NCBI GenBank assembly: GCA_031002005.1
Contig: JARYHS010009186.1
Coordinates: 251,687,199-251,751,198 of the forward strand
DNA length: 64,000 nt
Reading direction: 5' to 3'
DNA from: Vandiemenella viatica
Lineage: Eukaryota > Arthropoda > Insecta > Orthoptera > Morabidae
Shown: positions 10,196-20,680 of the stretch, in pieces
How the letters are laid out: every line of letters starts with the position of its first letter
Position numbering within the stretch: the stretch's first letter is position 1
The notes under the pieces: generated by a model
Told to the model about the DNA's origin: nothing
What the model saw: only the letters and a program-made list of their open reading frames with translations
Databases searched by the model: none
Position numbers and translations under genes: made by a program

Positions 10196-11084
10196 TCAGG
10201 GTGCTGCAGTTCCACGGGGCCTACCAACGAGTCGCCACTGGTCATTTTCCTGATATGTGGCATAAATTTCAAAGTTATCACATGTCTCCTTCTTTTTGTG
10301 GCTAATTTCACAGATAGTAGTGTATTCATCCTGTTATAGCAGCTGCTGAATGATGTTTGTGACCAGAATGAGGGATTAAACAAGAGCAAAGCAGTCGTGT
10401 TTGTTTTCAGGATGTTATGGAAAGACTGTGAATTAAAGATCGAACGCAGGCAAAGAGTCGATCTCATGACTACGAAGTGAAGGAGGTGTAGTACGTCGAT
10501 AACCAGGACATTATGTCAGAAGAAATTAGTCAGTAGAAGAGAAAGGCAGATAGGAAGTTTTACGTTTATTGGGGCGCATATGAGGACATCATATACTTTA
10601 TCATGGAATGCCGCAAACATCGTCAACGTATGAAAATAATTCTAGCGAAAGATGGTGGCATCAAAATAAAAAACTATGAAAATTTACGACTGTGCCTAGT
10701 GATATTAACGGAGGGAAGGATAAAGCAATTATGCAAAAATGAAGCTAAATGCAACAAGAAAATCTTGACTGAAATAATTAAAATGGGTTAAAATTTTTAT
10801 AACGTCCCAGCCAAAGAAGGACGGTTTAATACATCGAAGTAATGCAAGATGCAACCTCTTGACTCGCATTCAGGGATCTTGGCGCTGATCAACTAAGCGT
10901 TGTTTATGAATTATGTATGGTGAATACCATTAAGATGTATTATAAGCTAAATGCATTAATTAACTACGCCGAAAGTCAGTATTACGTTTTCGCAATGTTC
11001 CTAACCTAAGTACGGAGTTTCTGGGCGATACAGATTACTAGTTTTTTTTGTGTATTCTTCTAACTCCTTTGTCTAAAATATTTT
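10196..11084. other. Unassigned
   Basis: No recognisable gene. A 62-codon frame at 10603-10791 is lysine-rich but unlike any family that I know; it could be a decayed element. Confidence 0.4.
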
Positions 11085-11320
11085 CATTTTTTTTTTTTTT
11101 TTTTACTTATTGCTCTACGCCTTGCGAAGTCGAGGTCATTACAGGTGGGATGGGACAAGGAGCGAAAAGGAATTTGGTCATGGCCTTTTGAAGGAAGCAT
11201 CCCAGTATTCGCCCGGAGTGATTTGGGAAAACCAGAGAAAACCAAATGCCCGGACGGGGATTCGAACCGGCGTCCTCCCGAATGCGAGGCCAGAACGTTA
11301 ACCGCTCACACACAACGCTC
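11085..11320 (-). mobile_element. SINE-A, full length
   Basis: A T-run (poly-A tail on minus) at about 11087-11104 is followed by tail, body and tRNA-like head (complement of GGTTCGAATCC and of the head end CTGAGCG). All parts are in the same order as in the 27.2-kb copy. Confidence 0.85.
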
Positions 11321-11689
11321 AGTAATCACTAATACAAAATGTTGTTCAGAACTATATTTAACATATACTATAAACATTTTATCATTACAATACAAATTGA
11401 AGCTTTATGTAACAAATCTTCCTCAAAAATTAACTTTGCCATAGTAAATTACCTTAGTTTCTTATTTACTATGTTTCTTTGTTTTTTTTTCCAGCGTTAT
11501 CACTTTTCATCCTGGTCTAGACTGTACAGATCGCGATAAATGTGGAAGTACTGAAGTAATGCTTTCATTAAGATGCTGCTCATCAGAAGAACGTAATTTG
11601 CTTCTTAAAAAGAACTTAAATTATTTATTCCCGCGTCAACTTCTGACACAGGCTACATTTCAAACTAATCAATTACTTTTAGTAACATT
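11321..11689. other. AT-rich, nothing recognised
   Basis: No gene or structured repeat was seen. Confidence 0.4.
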
Positions 11690-12110
11690 GATGCTTGAAA
11701 ATTAAAGCTTTTAATTTATACATCTGTGCGAAAAGAGCGAATATACAGAAAAAATACAAATTAATAAAACATAGCTAATAATTAATATATTAATTTAAAC
11801 GCAATTCATACTTTCCTTTCAGTGTTTTGGCAATTCATTTCTTGTCGGATGCTCAACTAATTAGAAACGTTCCCAAATCACTACAGCCAAATGCCGGGAT
11901 TCTTCCTTCAAAAGGCCATGGCCGAATTCCTTCCCATTCCTTGACCCCCATCCTTTCCCGTCTCTAAAGACCTCGCTGTTAGAGAGACGTTAAGCAGATA
12001 AAAAAAATTAGAACCGTTATTAAGTAGTGCGCATATCTTCGAACTGGTAGTAGTAACCTCCCTGGCCGTTGTGGTCCGACAGCAAGGCCGGTAGCGTGAC
12101 CTCTACCTTT
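11690..12110. repeat. Dispersed repeat R1, interrupted by SINE-A
   Basis: Matches 22385-22670 in the blocks GAAAATTAAAGC, a CATAC-TTTC-AGT block, GACAATTCATTT/GGCAATTCATTT, and, on the far side of the SINE insertion, AGAACCGT(C/T)ATTAA...GCGCATA. Colinear blocks show two paralogous copies of an unknown repeat. Confidence 0.55.
11859..12018 (+). mobile_element. SINE-A (tail type B), 5'-truncated with target duplication
   Basis: Only the body and tail are present (11872-12006), ending in A7. Flanks ATTAGAAACGTT (left) and ATTAGAACCGTT (right) are a target duplication with one change. The empty site is visible in the paralogous R1 copy near 22577-22590. The tail CTCGCTGTTAGAGAGACG is the type-B variant. 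Confidence 0.85.
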
Positions 12111-12414
12111 TATTAGTATTGATGATTCACGGTTAATGTTTTCCACTTGTCATGTTACACAGTTTTTTTACTAAGAAAGTCTGAAAGGAATAAAATTTGA
12201 GATTGCATCACGTGGAGACGTTTTAGATATATTTCTCTGACTGTGATATTCCTGCACCGTAGAGGAAAAGGTTGAGGCGTGAATGCAAACTAAATTGCGT
12301 AAGTATGAGTCTGTTTAAGGGTCTGAGAATTGGAGATCATCTGTGGTTTCTCGGTGGATGTGATCGTGTGTGGGTCACCTGTCACATTTCAGTGTAGGAG
12401 CGAGTTTGGACTCA
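12019..12414. other. R1 end plus unassigned sequence
   Basis: The first ~90 bases are the distal part of repeat R1. The rest shows nothing recognisable. Confidence 0.4.
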
Positions 12415-12475
12415 CCTTTTTTTATTGCTTAGGGCTTTACGCCTCGTCACCGTCAGGGTCATTAGAGGTGGGTTG
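12415..12475 (-). mobile_element. SINE-A, 3' end only
   Basis: T-run, then GGCTTTACGCCTCGTCACC and GGTCATTAGAGGTGGG: the complement of the type-A tail and the adjacent body. Confidence 0.65.
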
Positions 12476-12625
12476 GACTTCTCCCGTATGTCGAAGTCAA
12501 GTACTGGGCTCAAAGTGTTTTTGTTTACGGCGGATAGATATTGTTTGATTAGATGCAAAGTGGTATTTCTTTGGAGGGCTAGTATGGTGTTAATTTTGTT
12601 TGGAGCACTTTTATGAGACCCAGAT

Positions 12626-12753
12626 TTTTTTTTTATTTGCTTATGGCTTTACGCCTCGTCGACGTCGATGTCATTAGATGCGGGAAAAATCTGGGGGAAA
12701 GGAACGGTAAAGAATTCAGCCATGGCCTTTTGAAGGTAGCATCCCAGCATTTC
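12626..12753 (-). mobile_element. SINE-A, 5'-truncated
   Basis: T-run, GGCTTTACGCCTCGTCGACG, and the complement of the body through CCATGGCCTTTTGAAGG and GCATCCCAGCATTT. The tRNA-like half is missing. Confidence 0.75.
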
Positions 12754-13422
12754 ATTTTTGGTAGTAATCCAGTGTTCTGTAAATGGGCCTATGGTATCAA
12801 TCCAAATATAGCAGAGTGGTTGTTGCTATTTCAGGCTCTTTGTTTCCGTCTGTTTTAATCGCGAATAATGTAAGCGTACATTGTTGCTCAAAACGGGGGG
12901 GGGGGGGGGAGATGTTTCAATAGTCGAGAGTGGAAAGTTAAACTAGCGCGACGTCGAGATCAAAGAGAACTCTTAATAGAAACGAACAAGCAGTGACCTT
13001 AAAACATTCCGAAAAGTGAATGAAGGCAACAAGAAATGTTAGACAGCAGTTAGATATTTTACCCGGTAACAATTCCGATTTCTGTTGAAAACCATTGTAC
13101 TATAGGCTTTTGGATTAGCAGAACGACATTGGAAAAATTTGGAACCAGGCTACTGGAGTGCCTACCCGACAAGAGCGCACAGGTTCCACTCGCCAAGCAG
13201 GTTGGCGACCGAGATCTTACCCAGCAGCTAAGTGCTTTAATACGGTTATATGCGACCTACTTGTCCGCGTTTAGATTACTCCCTTTGTTTTTTCTTAGTG
13301 CTGTACTTAAAATGCCCGTAAAGCGTTGATTCATGTAGCGTTTTCGAAAAAAAAACATTTCTAACATACGATGTCTGTATCGCATAATTAACCTTCGTAA
13401 TTTCATTGAGCACTTTGTAATA
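12754..13422. other. Unassigned, with a G15 run
   Basis: A run of about 15 G lies at 12895-12909. The 66-codon frame at 13129-13329 has no family resemblance. Confidence 0.4.
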
Positions 13423-14155
13423 TCTTTATATATATATATATTTCCTTTGTCCGTGTGTATGTCACTGAACTCCTCCTAACTGGTTGGACTGATTTTTATG
13501 AAATTTTTTCTGTGTGATTAAGTTGACCCGAGAATGGTTTAGATTCACAAAATCAAAAAATCCTCCCTCCCCCTTTTTAACCCTTAATTTCATACGAACC
13601 CACATTTTTTATCCGATTTCGTTGAAACTTTTCACACGTATAGTTAAATATAAACAGAAAAATACTCTCAACATTTGGTCTCAAGAAATACAACCCCTCT
13701 CCCCATTTCCACCCCCATAATTTTTGCCAATGTTTTTTATACATAGCCACAATTTTTATCCGATATCGACGGAACTTTTCACACCTATACTTTATAACAA
13801 ACAGAAAAATACTGTCCAAATTTGGTTTACAAAAGTCCGGCCCCTTTACCCCTTTCCTCCCACCCATCCTAAATTCATAAGTTGTTTATAGAAACTCACA
13901 GTTTTTATCAGATTTTTGATGGAACACTGCACATGTATACTTTAAAACAAAGAGAATTGTATTGCCTACATTAGGTTTACATAAACCCACCCACTCTCAC
14001 CCATCACCCTTCTCAAACAAAATTTACAGATGAAACCATTCAGTATTTCACGATGTCTTTCATTTATTTACTACAGGTAAATCTGTCTGTTTTGTATATG
14101 CATACCCAATTAAGAAAGAAAAAGAGGCATTTCAACGCATGCCGGGCAAAGCTAG
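13423..14155 (+). mobile_element. Non-autonomous Helitron
   Basis: The 5' end TCTTTATATATATA follows an A at 13422 and the 3' end is CTAG (14152-14155) before a T. This fits insertion between A and T without target duplication, as Helitrons (rolling-circle elements) do. A GCCGGGC-rich sequence precedes the CTAG end, as in the two other Helitrons here. No Rep/helicase coding is present. Internal ~147-base repeats make up most of the element. Confidence 0.7.
13493..14020 (+). repeat. Tandem ~147-bp repeats inside the Helitron
   Basis: About four imperfect units, each with a TTTTTATCCGATTTCG-like start, GAAC/GAAACTTTTCACAC, AAACAGAAAAATACT, GGTTTACA and a C-rich stretch. Clear unit starts are near 13607, 13755 and 13900. 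Confidence 0.65.
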
Positions 14156-15049
14156 TACATGTACCTATAAATATTTTAATAAAAATAAAAGGAAACAAAG
14201 GAAAAAAAATAGCTTCTAACAGATACTGTGACATATTTCACTTATCCTACTAAACAACTTAATGTGTTTATACAAATAAATATTGTAAATAACAGTTCTT
14301 TACGCAAGTTTCTGTTATTTTTTAATCCACTGAATATTATTCCTTACGGAATAGAAGGTTTGAATATGTATTTCACTTTAAATAAAAGTAACAAATTATG
14401 CAGGCAAAAGAATTAAATTTTCCCATCACTTGGTTATGGTCTTGTTGGTTAATTTGTGCCTAGCAGCTGCAGGCTTAACGGTTGAGTGCCTAGGAATGGC
14501 GCTCAAAACACTCACGCACGCAGCTTGAAACACTTTGCATATCAAAGAGCTCCGTACTCGCTGTCAACCTATGAAGTCTTTGATATCATGTGGAATGGGG
14601 AATCAATGCACTGTACCAGCGAAAGCCGTACTCATGTGACAAAAATAATTAGGCTGTGTTAATCGTAAGCGGAAATTCAACGATGATTAACTAATTTCTT
14701 GTAGATGAGGTATTTTATAACGCCTTTCAAAGGCGGAGTTAACTCTCTAGTCTACACCATGCATTAATGTACGACTATATACGTAGTGTTACAAGCTAAA
14801 TTCATCTTTCAGTAACATGAACTAATGCGTTATATGCACCAGTAATTTTAAAACTTTTGTTTGAAAGATTTTCTACGAAAGATAGCAATGATTTAAAAGT
14901 CTAGAAACAGCAAGACGCAAATAATATGCTGTATAGCCACTATAAAAACTGATAAATGCGTCTGCATTACAACGTGCCAAACACAACTCCTCTTTCTCTC
15001 CAAAGCAGCGTTTAGTTTATTTAAACGATTTCGCACAAACGCTCTCTCA
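14156..15049. other. AT-rich, nothing recognised
   Basis: No gene or repeat identified. Confidence 0.4.
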
Positions 15050-15199
15050 ACCAATGTGTGTACTGCTCATATTATCAATGAATCTTAAAGGACGAACGAT
15101 ACAAAACGATCCGAACACTCAATTAAAGCCAACAATGCCCTCAGCCGGACTCGAACCGGTGATAAAAGTACTGTAGCCCCTACACCACCGAGGCCACCG
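15050..15199 (-). mobile_element. SINE-C
   Basis: On the minus strand a tRNA-like head (GGTGGCCTCGGTGGTGTAGG, B box GGTTCGAGTCC) runs into GAGGGCATTGTTGGCTTTA and a tail with GATTCATTGATAATATGAGC. The copy at 21.2 kb shares head, body and tail, which proves a family. The head resembles SINE-B but the body differs. Confidence 0.75.
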
Positions 15200-16620
15200 A
15201 AATGTTCTCTTTAATCTACATTCATATTGTAGATGTGAAGGTAACTACGACCCTCCGTCTGTTTGCTGCGTTTTCCTGACTAGTCGGCTAGGCCGCTCTT
15301 GATGGTGTTTGACAAGGAAGGACATAGTTTTTTTCGGGATAAGTAACATATATTGTCTCGAAATTTTTAAAACTAACCGAAAGGTGACAGACAGATGGAT
15401 ATCGTTTGTAGTCTCTGTAATGTTATACGGTCACTAAGGCTTTGATTCTCTCGCAGCCAGTTTTTTTTATGATCTATTGATAAATTTTATGTACAGACGC
15501 AACTTAATATTTTGATTTTATCCAAGTCCAGCAATGAAATTCCAGCCGCATGTATACGAAGTCGCTGATATAGCTAGTTTAAAATGTAGTTATGCAACTG
15601 CTTGAAAACGTCGTTGATTATAAGGGATATTGAATCGATGAATTTTGAATTGGTGTACGTAACCAAAAGTAAACTGGGGAAAAATATCAGAACCCATATT
15701 AGAAAATTTTGTTTAGCTTTATATGGTATTTTCATTTGAAATATGTTATTCTAACATGTCCCACTACAGTATTTGAAAAAAACAATTTCAAACTGTTTTC
15801 TTGCAATGACGGCAGTTTGAAAATTTGAAAAGTGTGCCCTATCAAAATAATAATAATAATAATAAGTTTAAGATGGATGAAATGACCATAAGGAGCTATA
15901 ATTCTGCATTTATTTGTTAGCCAGTTGCAGTACACATTAAATTCAAAGCAGTTAATTTAAGAGTGAACGTATAACTGAGTACTTTGGTACATTGTCTATA
16001 TTAGGCCAACTTTACGTTCAAAGAAAGTATTTTTTTTCTTGACCTTCGGTCTCTTCTTCAAAACATTTGTCTGATGTTGCACCAGTGGTTGGCCAGTGAA
16101 ATAGCTCCTCATAATATAAGTCATAATCATGTGGAATCTAGTTCCTCAGTTTGTTGAACTCGTTTATCTCTGAAAGAATGATCACGTATATGTCTTTTCA
16201 AAAGAAACTCATAGCTCTATCCTCAAAGAACAAAAAATGCCAGAAAAAAATGTGTAAAAATTTCTATTTCGCCGTTTCAAAAAATGTCGAATCAATTAAG
16301 ACAGAGAGAAATCATTCATTTAAGTAACACAATAACGAAACATTCAGTTTTCTGACCAGCATAGGGCACAAGGTATTTTCTGCTATAGTGCGTAGATTCC
16401 CAAACAAATCGTGGAAAGTGATATCTCATTGTTCCAGAGACAGCCATCTGTGTATGCAGGAACGTTTGGGTGGACATAGAGACCTGCACCACAGAAGAAG
16501 TGACTCCACCTGTCCCCCGTGCGTACCGATTTGTGATTGGAGAATTGCTGGCTACTACTTGTTTGACAGAAGACTGAGTGGGATTCTAGAGCCATTCCGG
16601 ACGTCTGCCCGATAATAACC
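15200..16620. other. Unassigned
   Basis: Mostly AT-rich. An (AAT)n tract lies near 15847-15865. Overlapping 70-75-codon frames at 16383-16615 on both strands have no recognisable product. Confidence 0.4.
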
Positions 16621-17033
16621 TGTTCACCCCGCGCTGGCGGCTCAAGGTCATATTATCCTGGCGCCGCTCCTCACCTCAAGGTCCCTTCCCTTTCCTGTGT
16701 CTCCGAGACGACCACTGTGTCCAAGTATGCGAGTGGCAGATTCCCCTTCCGCATATAGTGGTAAGGAGCGGGGACACAGCAGACTTATCTTGAGCCACCT
16801 CTGTCAAATAAAAGGGCTGTAAGCCACGCAGTAGAAAATCCTTCCCTAACCCCAGGCATCTGTCCCGGTACTCTGGCAGTACCTCAGCCAGCTGCCCTTA
16901 TTTCCTCTCTTAACTATCACAGATTTTTTTTTTGAGATTGGTAAAACCTTGGCAATTTTGGCCTCCGTCATTATTTCCTGTTTAAAATGTTTCGCCTATC
17001 TTTATGCGATGGACCCATGTAAATGGGCTGACA
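16621..17033. other. GC-rich repeat-like sequence related to 17.8-18.1 kb
   Basis: GGCGGCTCAAGGTCAT near 16648 and a CTTGAGCCACCTCTGT...TAAGCCACGCAGTAG string near 16789-16838 have counterparts near 17961-18005. No coding region is evident. Confidence 0.4.
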
Positions 17034-17740
17034 CCTGGAATTAGGCATATTTCCAAGACCGGACAAATGTCGAATTGTAAAATATCCACGACCGGACATT
17101 TTCCGGAGGCCGGGGGGTGTTATTTTACAAAAAGTAAAATTTATAGGGCAATTCCTTTTTTATTGTTGCAAATAATTGTTATGAAAAATAATTCTGCAGA
17201 AGAAACCGCATTTCACTGTCTTTATGCAATCAAATTTCACAGTGAAAGTATTTATACACATATTACCACATGCGGTGCAATCGTTTTTCTTATAGGTCCG
17301 AATTTTAAAACCTTCATTTGGTAACCACTCGTCTCTGGAGAGACAATAACGTTTCCGTATTATCTTTGGTAACTCACTCATTATTTATTTGTAACGTACA
17401 AGTAAATAACACTATTCATTATTTAATTCTCCGCGAACAAAATGGGTACGACATTCCGTCTTCGACATGGGGTAGGTAAATGAAACAGTAGTCCAATTGC
17501 TTTACGGTAATCGGATTTGCGACTAACTGTTGTAAACGTTTGAAAATAGAGCGGAAAAGTAGAAATGGGTGAATAAGGGGCGAGAAACGACGACCTTGTT
17601 TCAGAAACCATCAACCCGTAATTTTTAAAATTTCTTAATGACCGGACATTTTGTGTGGTGAACTGGACACGGACAAATCGCTTTAGAACCGGACAGTCCG
17701 GTCGATAACCGGATGGTTGGCTGGCAACCCTACCTGGAAT
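17034..17740. mobile_element. Non-autonomous hAT-type element with 8-bp target duplication
   Basis: Element 17042-17732 starts TAGG and ends CCTA, flanked by CCTGGAAT at 17034-17041 and 17733-17740. An eight-base duplication is the hallmark of hAT transposons. The right end (complement TAGGGTTGCCAG) matches the start of the element at 38243. ACCGGACA motifs recur near both ends, as transposase-binding subterminal repeats often do. There is no transposase coding; short frames inside are not protein-like. Confidence 0.75.
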
Positions 17741-18127
17741 ACAGCACTCTCTGTTCCAGCGATTTGCATTAGTAATTACCAACTCTAATGCACGCACAGA
17801 GGCGAGCACTGGTAATGGATGGCTGCCACGCTTGATGGTGCCAGTGTGGGGTACCTAGAATGTGTGGCACAGTAGGTACCTACAGAGCGACGGGTAGGAT
17901 GAGAAGGTGAGATTTGTTTTTTTGGGGGGGGGATAGCTGAGTGGGGATAGAGGAGGCAACCTTGAGCCTCTGTTGACTGAGATTGCTATAAGCCAGGCGG
18001 TAGCTGAGCGTTACCTGGAGAGCAGCAGGGTAGGAGTAGAAGTCGAGGTGGTACGAGTAAAATCAGCGGCCAGAATACGATGACCTCGGGCCGCCTGTGT
18101 TAAGTGAACGCGCTGCGTATATGAGTG
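17741..18127 (-). repeat. GC-rich exon-like module copy (18015-18094) and flanks
   Basis: On minus, TTAACACAG at 18104-18095 resembles a splice acceptor. It is followed by 80 bases starting GCGGCCCGAGGTCAT and ending CTGCTCTCCAG, then a donor-like GTAACG at 18014. The segment matches the 3' end and donor of the first exon near 19.57 kb. Frame 0 is open for 26 codons. This may be a duplicated exon or a repeat shared with that exon. Confidence 0.45.
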
Positions 18128-18369
18128 TTAAGGGGACGGCAGACGATCAAATTCTTTGATCAAACTTCACGTTTTCGTAAAACAATAGCACAAACTCTGA
18201 AACCAAAGATCAAAAATATTTGCCAAACTGGAATGTAGTTCCATTAGTGTTAAGGGACCTGTAGACGATCAAATTTGTTCGTAAAACTTCGCGTTTTTAT
18301 CAAAGAGTAGCGCAAACGTTGAAACCAAAGATGATACAAATTTGCCATTATCGTCTGTAGTTTCCTTAA
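18128..18369. mobile_element. Tandem pair of TTAA-flanked MITEs
   Basis: Two ~110-bp copies (18132-18243 and 18254-18365). The second runs from TTAA-GGGACCTGTAGACGAT to ATCGTCTGTAGTTTCC-TTAA, so it has imperfect terminal inverted repeats and TTAA at both ends, the target of piggyBac- and Kolobok-type transposases. The first copy has an eroded right end. Both share AAACCAAAGAT and TTTGCCA blocks. Confidence 0.65.
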
Positions 18370-18642
18370 AGAGACGTGACGCTACCGCAATGAGTAATAA
18401 AAAAAAATTTTTTTGACGTTGACTTTAGCGTTGTGTATTAAGAAAAAAAGGCATAGACGTTGGTCCAGATCTAGAGAATACCCCATGAAAATTTGTTACG
18501 AGAATTATTATGCACAGAATCAGATTATTACATTAACTTATAACACATGGACCATAAAAATTTTGAAGAATTACTATCATTACTTTGTACTTGCATTGAA
18601 AAAATGGAAACCACTATGCACAGATCTATTCCAGCTAAAAGG

Positions 18643-18644
<2 letters not shown>

Positions 18645-18682
<38 letters not shown>

Positions 18683-18908
18683 TGTTTAACCTCTCTTAAC
18701 AGCGAGGTCTTTAGAGACGGGAAAGGATGGGGGGCAAGGAATGGAAAGGAATTCCGCCATGGCATTTTGAAGGAAACATCCCGGCATCTGCCTGGAGTGA
18801 TTTGGAAAACCATGGAGAACCCAAATCTAGATGCCCGGACGGGGATTCGAACCACTGTCCTCCCGAATGCGTGGCCAGAACGCTAACCGTTTCACCACCA
18901 CTCTCGGT
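18645..18908 (-). mobile_element. SINE-A (tail type B), full length
   Basis: A T-run of ~36 bases (the poly-A tail on minus) is followed by AACAGCGAGGTC (tail B complement), the body, the B-box complement and the head end CTCGGT at 18903-18908. The long A tail suggests a relatively recent copy. A target duplication was not resolved beyond CAGCTA. Confidence 0.85.
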
Positions 18909-19568
18909 CAGCTACTCGTAAATTTGTCAATATCTTTGAGGTATCTTGATCTTGAAGACTGAAAATTTCGAGCCTGCATTGCACGTCGTAGAGAGTCAAA
19001 TTATCACTGACATGTGCAAAGCATTAAATTAAACATGCCATCAAACATGCCGTCAGTCAAAAAACCCATTATACACATCAAACACGTAGATTGTTTGAGA
19101 AACACGTCACACAACGTCACTGAAGAGCAAATAATTTGACAAATACATTAAATTCGACAAACTGATCGTCTGCCGGCCCCTTTACTTCCAGACCTGCCGG
19201 ATAGGTAGGTAGTAGGCGTAAGCTGGATGACCTTTGGCCGCCTGTGTTAAGCAAGCGAGGTTTGCATGTGAATGCTAAGCTGGGTTCCCATGACCTGTTG
19301 TTTTGTAGGCCGAGCCACCGGCTAAACCTCGCCACCTCCCCATCATTTGGCCTGGTGTCGTTTCAGTTACCCGGGCGTTTGATGTTTACCGACTGGGCCG
19401 GCGCAGGCGGCTCCCTTCCTACCACCGTTGTTGATAGCTGTACCGGCGCGGCCGGCAAATGCACGGGCCATGGGAAGCCTGGTGAGCGGCCGCGTAGGCG
19501 GAGAAGCCGAGGTGGCAAGGTTAAGCATGCGACCTTGGGCCACCCGTGTAGAGCGAGCGGAGTGTTAC
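18909..19568 (-). repeat. Putative intron with further exon-like modules
   Basis: Downstream of the GTAAC donor of the first exon, on minus, a second TTAACACAG acceptor-like site ends at 19242. It is followed by GCGGCCAAAGGTCATCC and a CGGCAG|GT donor-like end near 19194. A third, eroded copy (ACCTCGGCTTCTCC...) lies at about 19480-19520. These repeat the 3' end of the exon. No other coding was recognised. Confidence 0.4.
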
Positions 19569-20390
19569 CTGGAGAGCGGTCGGGTAGGAGGAGAAGCCGA
19601 GGTGGTCGCAGGGGCAGCGGCAGTGCGCCAGGTGCCTGTGCAGCTCGAGCGCGCGCTCCGAGTCGGACTCGGAGTCGGAGAGCGCCCGTCGGACCGGCAG
19701 GTGCTGCGGCGGCGGGTGCTGGCGCTGCGCGTAGTGCCTGGCGGGGTGTCTGCGCGGCAGCGACCAGAACACCTGCTCCCCGTGCGGCGGCTCCCTCCGC
19801 CGCCACGGCCTCTCGCTCAGCGACCGCGTCCTCTGCTGCTGCTGGTCTCCCGCCTCCGCCACCTGCTGCGGGGGTGGCTGGGCGGCCTGCTGCTTGCGGG
19901 GGGCGCGCAGACTGCCGCCCCCGGCCGGCGGCTGCCGCCACTGCCTCGCCTCGCCGTCGCTGCGCGTCGACTTGGGCGTCTCGTCGCCGCGGTGGTACTG
20001 GAAGTCGACGAACTCCTGCAGCTGCCGCTCCGCGCGGCGGCGAAAGTCGTCGCCGCAGACGCCGTTGCCCAGCAGGTCTGTGCGGCGCGGCTTCTGGGGC
20101 GGCGGCGCGCACTGGAAGGCGCACGCAGCGTCCTCCACGACGACGGCTCCGTTCTGGAGGAACTCCTCGCCCGCGGCGACGGAGGTGTCGTGGCGGCGGC
20201 CGCGCGGCGACCTGTGCTTGCGCTCGTCGCAGTACTCTCTGCCGGGCGAGTACTCCTGGAAGACGGCGTCGGGCCGCACGCGCCTGTAGACGACGCGGTC
20301 GGGCGGCGTCTGCGGCGCGGTGTGCAGGCGCCGCGGCGCCGCGCGCGGCACCGTGCCTGAGGAGGACGCCCCCGCCGTCTGCAGCGCCAT
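19569..20390 (-). CDS. First coding exon, unknown arginine/proline/glutamine-rich protein
   Basis: A 274-codon exon starts MALQTAGASSSG (ATG at 20390-20388) and ends ...SYPTALQ in phase 0 at a strong donor CTCCAG|GTAACA (GT at 19568-19567). I do not recognise the family. The product is mostly low-complexity and probably disordered. It has RR-rich stretches, a QQQQ run near residue 175, an acidic serine block (LSDSESDSE, a typical casein-kinase-2 context) near residue 240 and a cysteine cluster (CRCPCDH) near residue 258. No signal peptide or membrane segment is seen. Supporting features are the sharp GC rise against AT-rich flanks, a TATA box and initiator 33-66 bases upstream, and the donor. 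Large overlapping frames on both strands arise from the GC richness. The remaining exons were not found and probably lie beyond the window or are too short to see. Confidence 0.6.
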
Positions 20391-20420
20391 GCGAGTCGAC
20401 GCGCCGCGGGACGCCGCGAC

Positions 20421-20456
20421 ACTGCCGCCACGCCGCCGCCGCGGCGCCTCATATAG
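20421..20456 (-). promoter_or_regulatory. TATA box and initiator of the GC-rich exon
   Basis: On minus, TATATGAG starts at 20456 and an initiator-like GCAGTG has its A at 20423, giving a TATA-to-start distance of 33 bases. This would leave a 33-base 5' UTR before the ATG at 20390. The arthropod initiator consensus is TCAGT, so one base differs. Confidence 0.5.
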
Positions 20457-20593
20457 CGTCGGGCGGCGCGCGCATGCCTGGCGGCGCCGAGCCGTCTCGC
20501 GGCGACACCTCGTTCCCAGCTCCCGCGCTAACCACCCTCCAACCGCCCTACGTCGCACCTCGAATTCTCTGCACAGCAAAATGAGATTGGTTG

Positions 20594-20680
20594 TGACCCT
20601 GTTATTAGAGGTGGAATGGGACTGGGGACAAGGAAAGCGAAGGAATACTATCATGGCTTTGTGAAGGAAGCATCCTCAAG
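20594..20680 (-). mobile_element. SINE-A fragment
   Basis: The complement of the SINE-A body: ATTAGAGGTGGAATGGGACT, GGGGACAAGG and GTGAAGGAAGCATCC. It sits roughly 140-230 bases upstream of the putative transcription start of the GC-rich exon. Confidence 0.7.

Noticed and set aside
10603..10791. 62-codon lysine-rich frame as a small protein gene
   Set aside because: Composition reflects AT-rich DNA; no start context or homology support.
17004..17809. 106- and 128-codon frames as genes
   Set aside because: Both overlap the non-autonomous hAT element and its flanks and show no domain.
19244..20584. 446-codon plus-strand open frame and several other long frames over the GC-rich block
   Set aside because: Ala/Arg/Gly-rich composition is typical of the antisense of GC-rich coding DNA. 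The minus-strand frame with TATA, initiator and splice donor explains the openness better.
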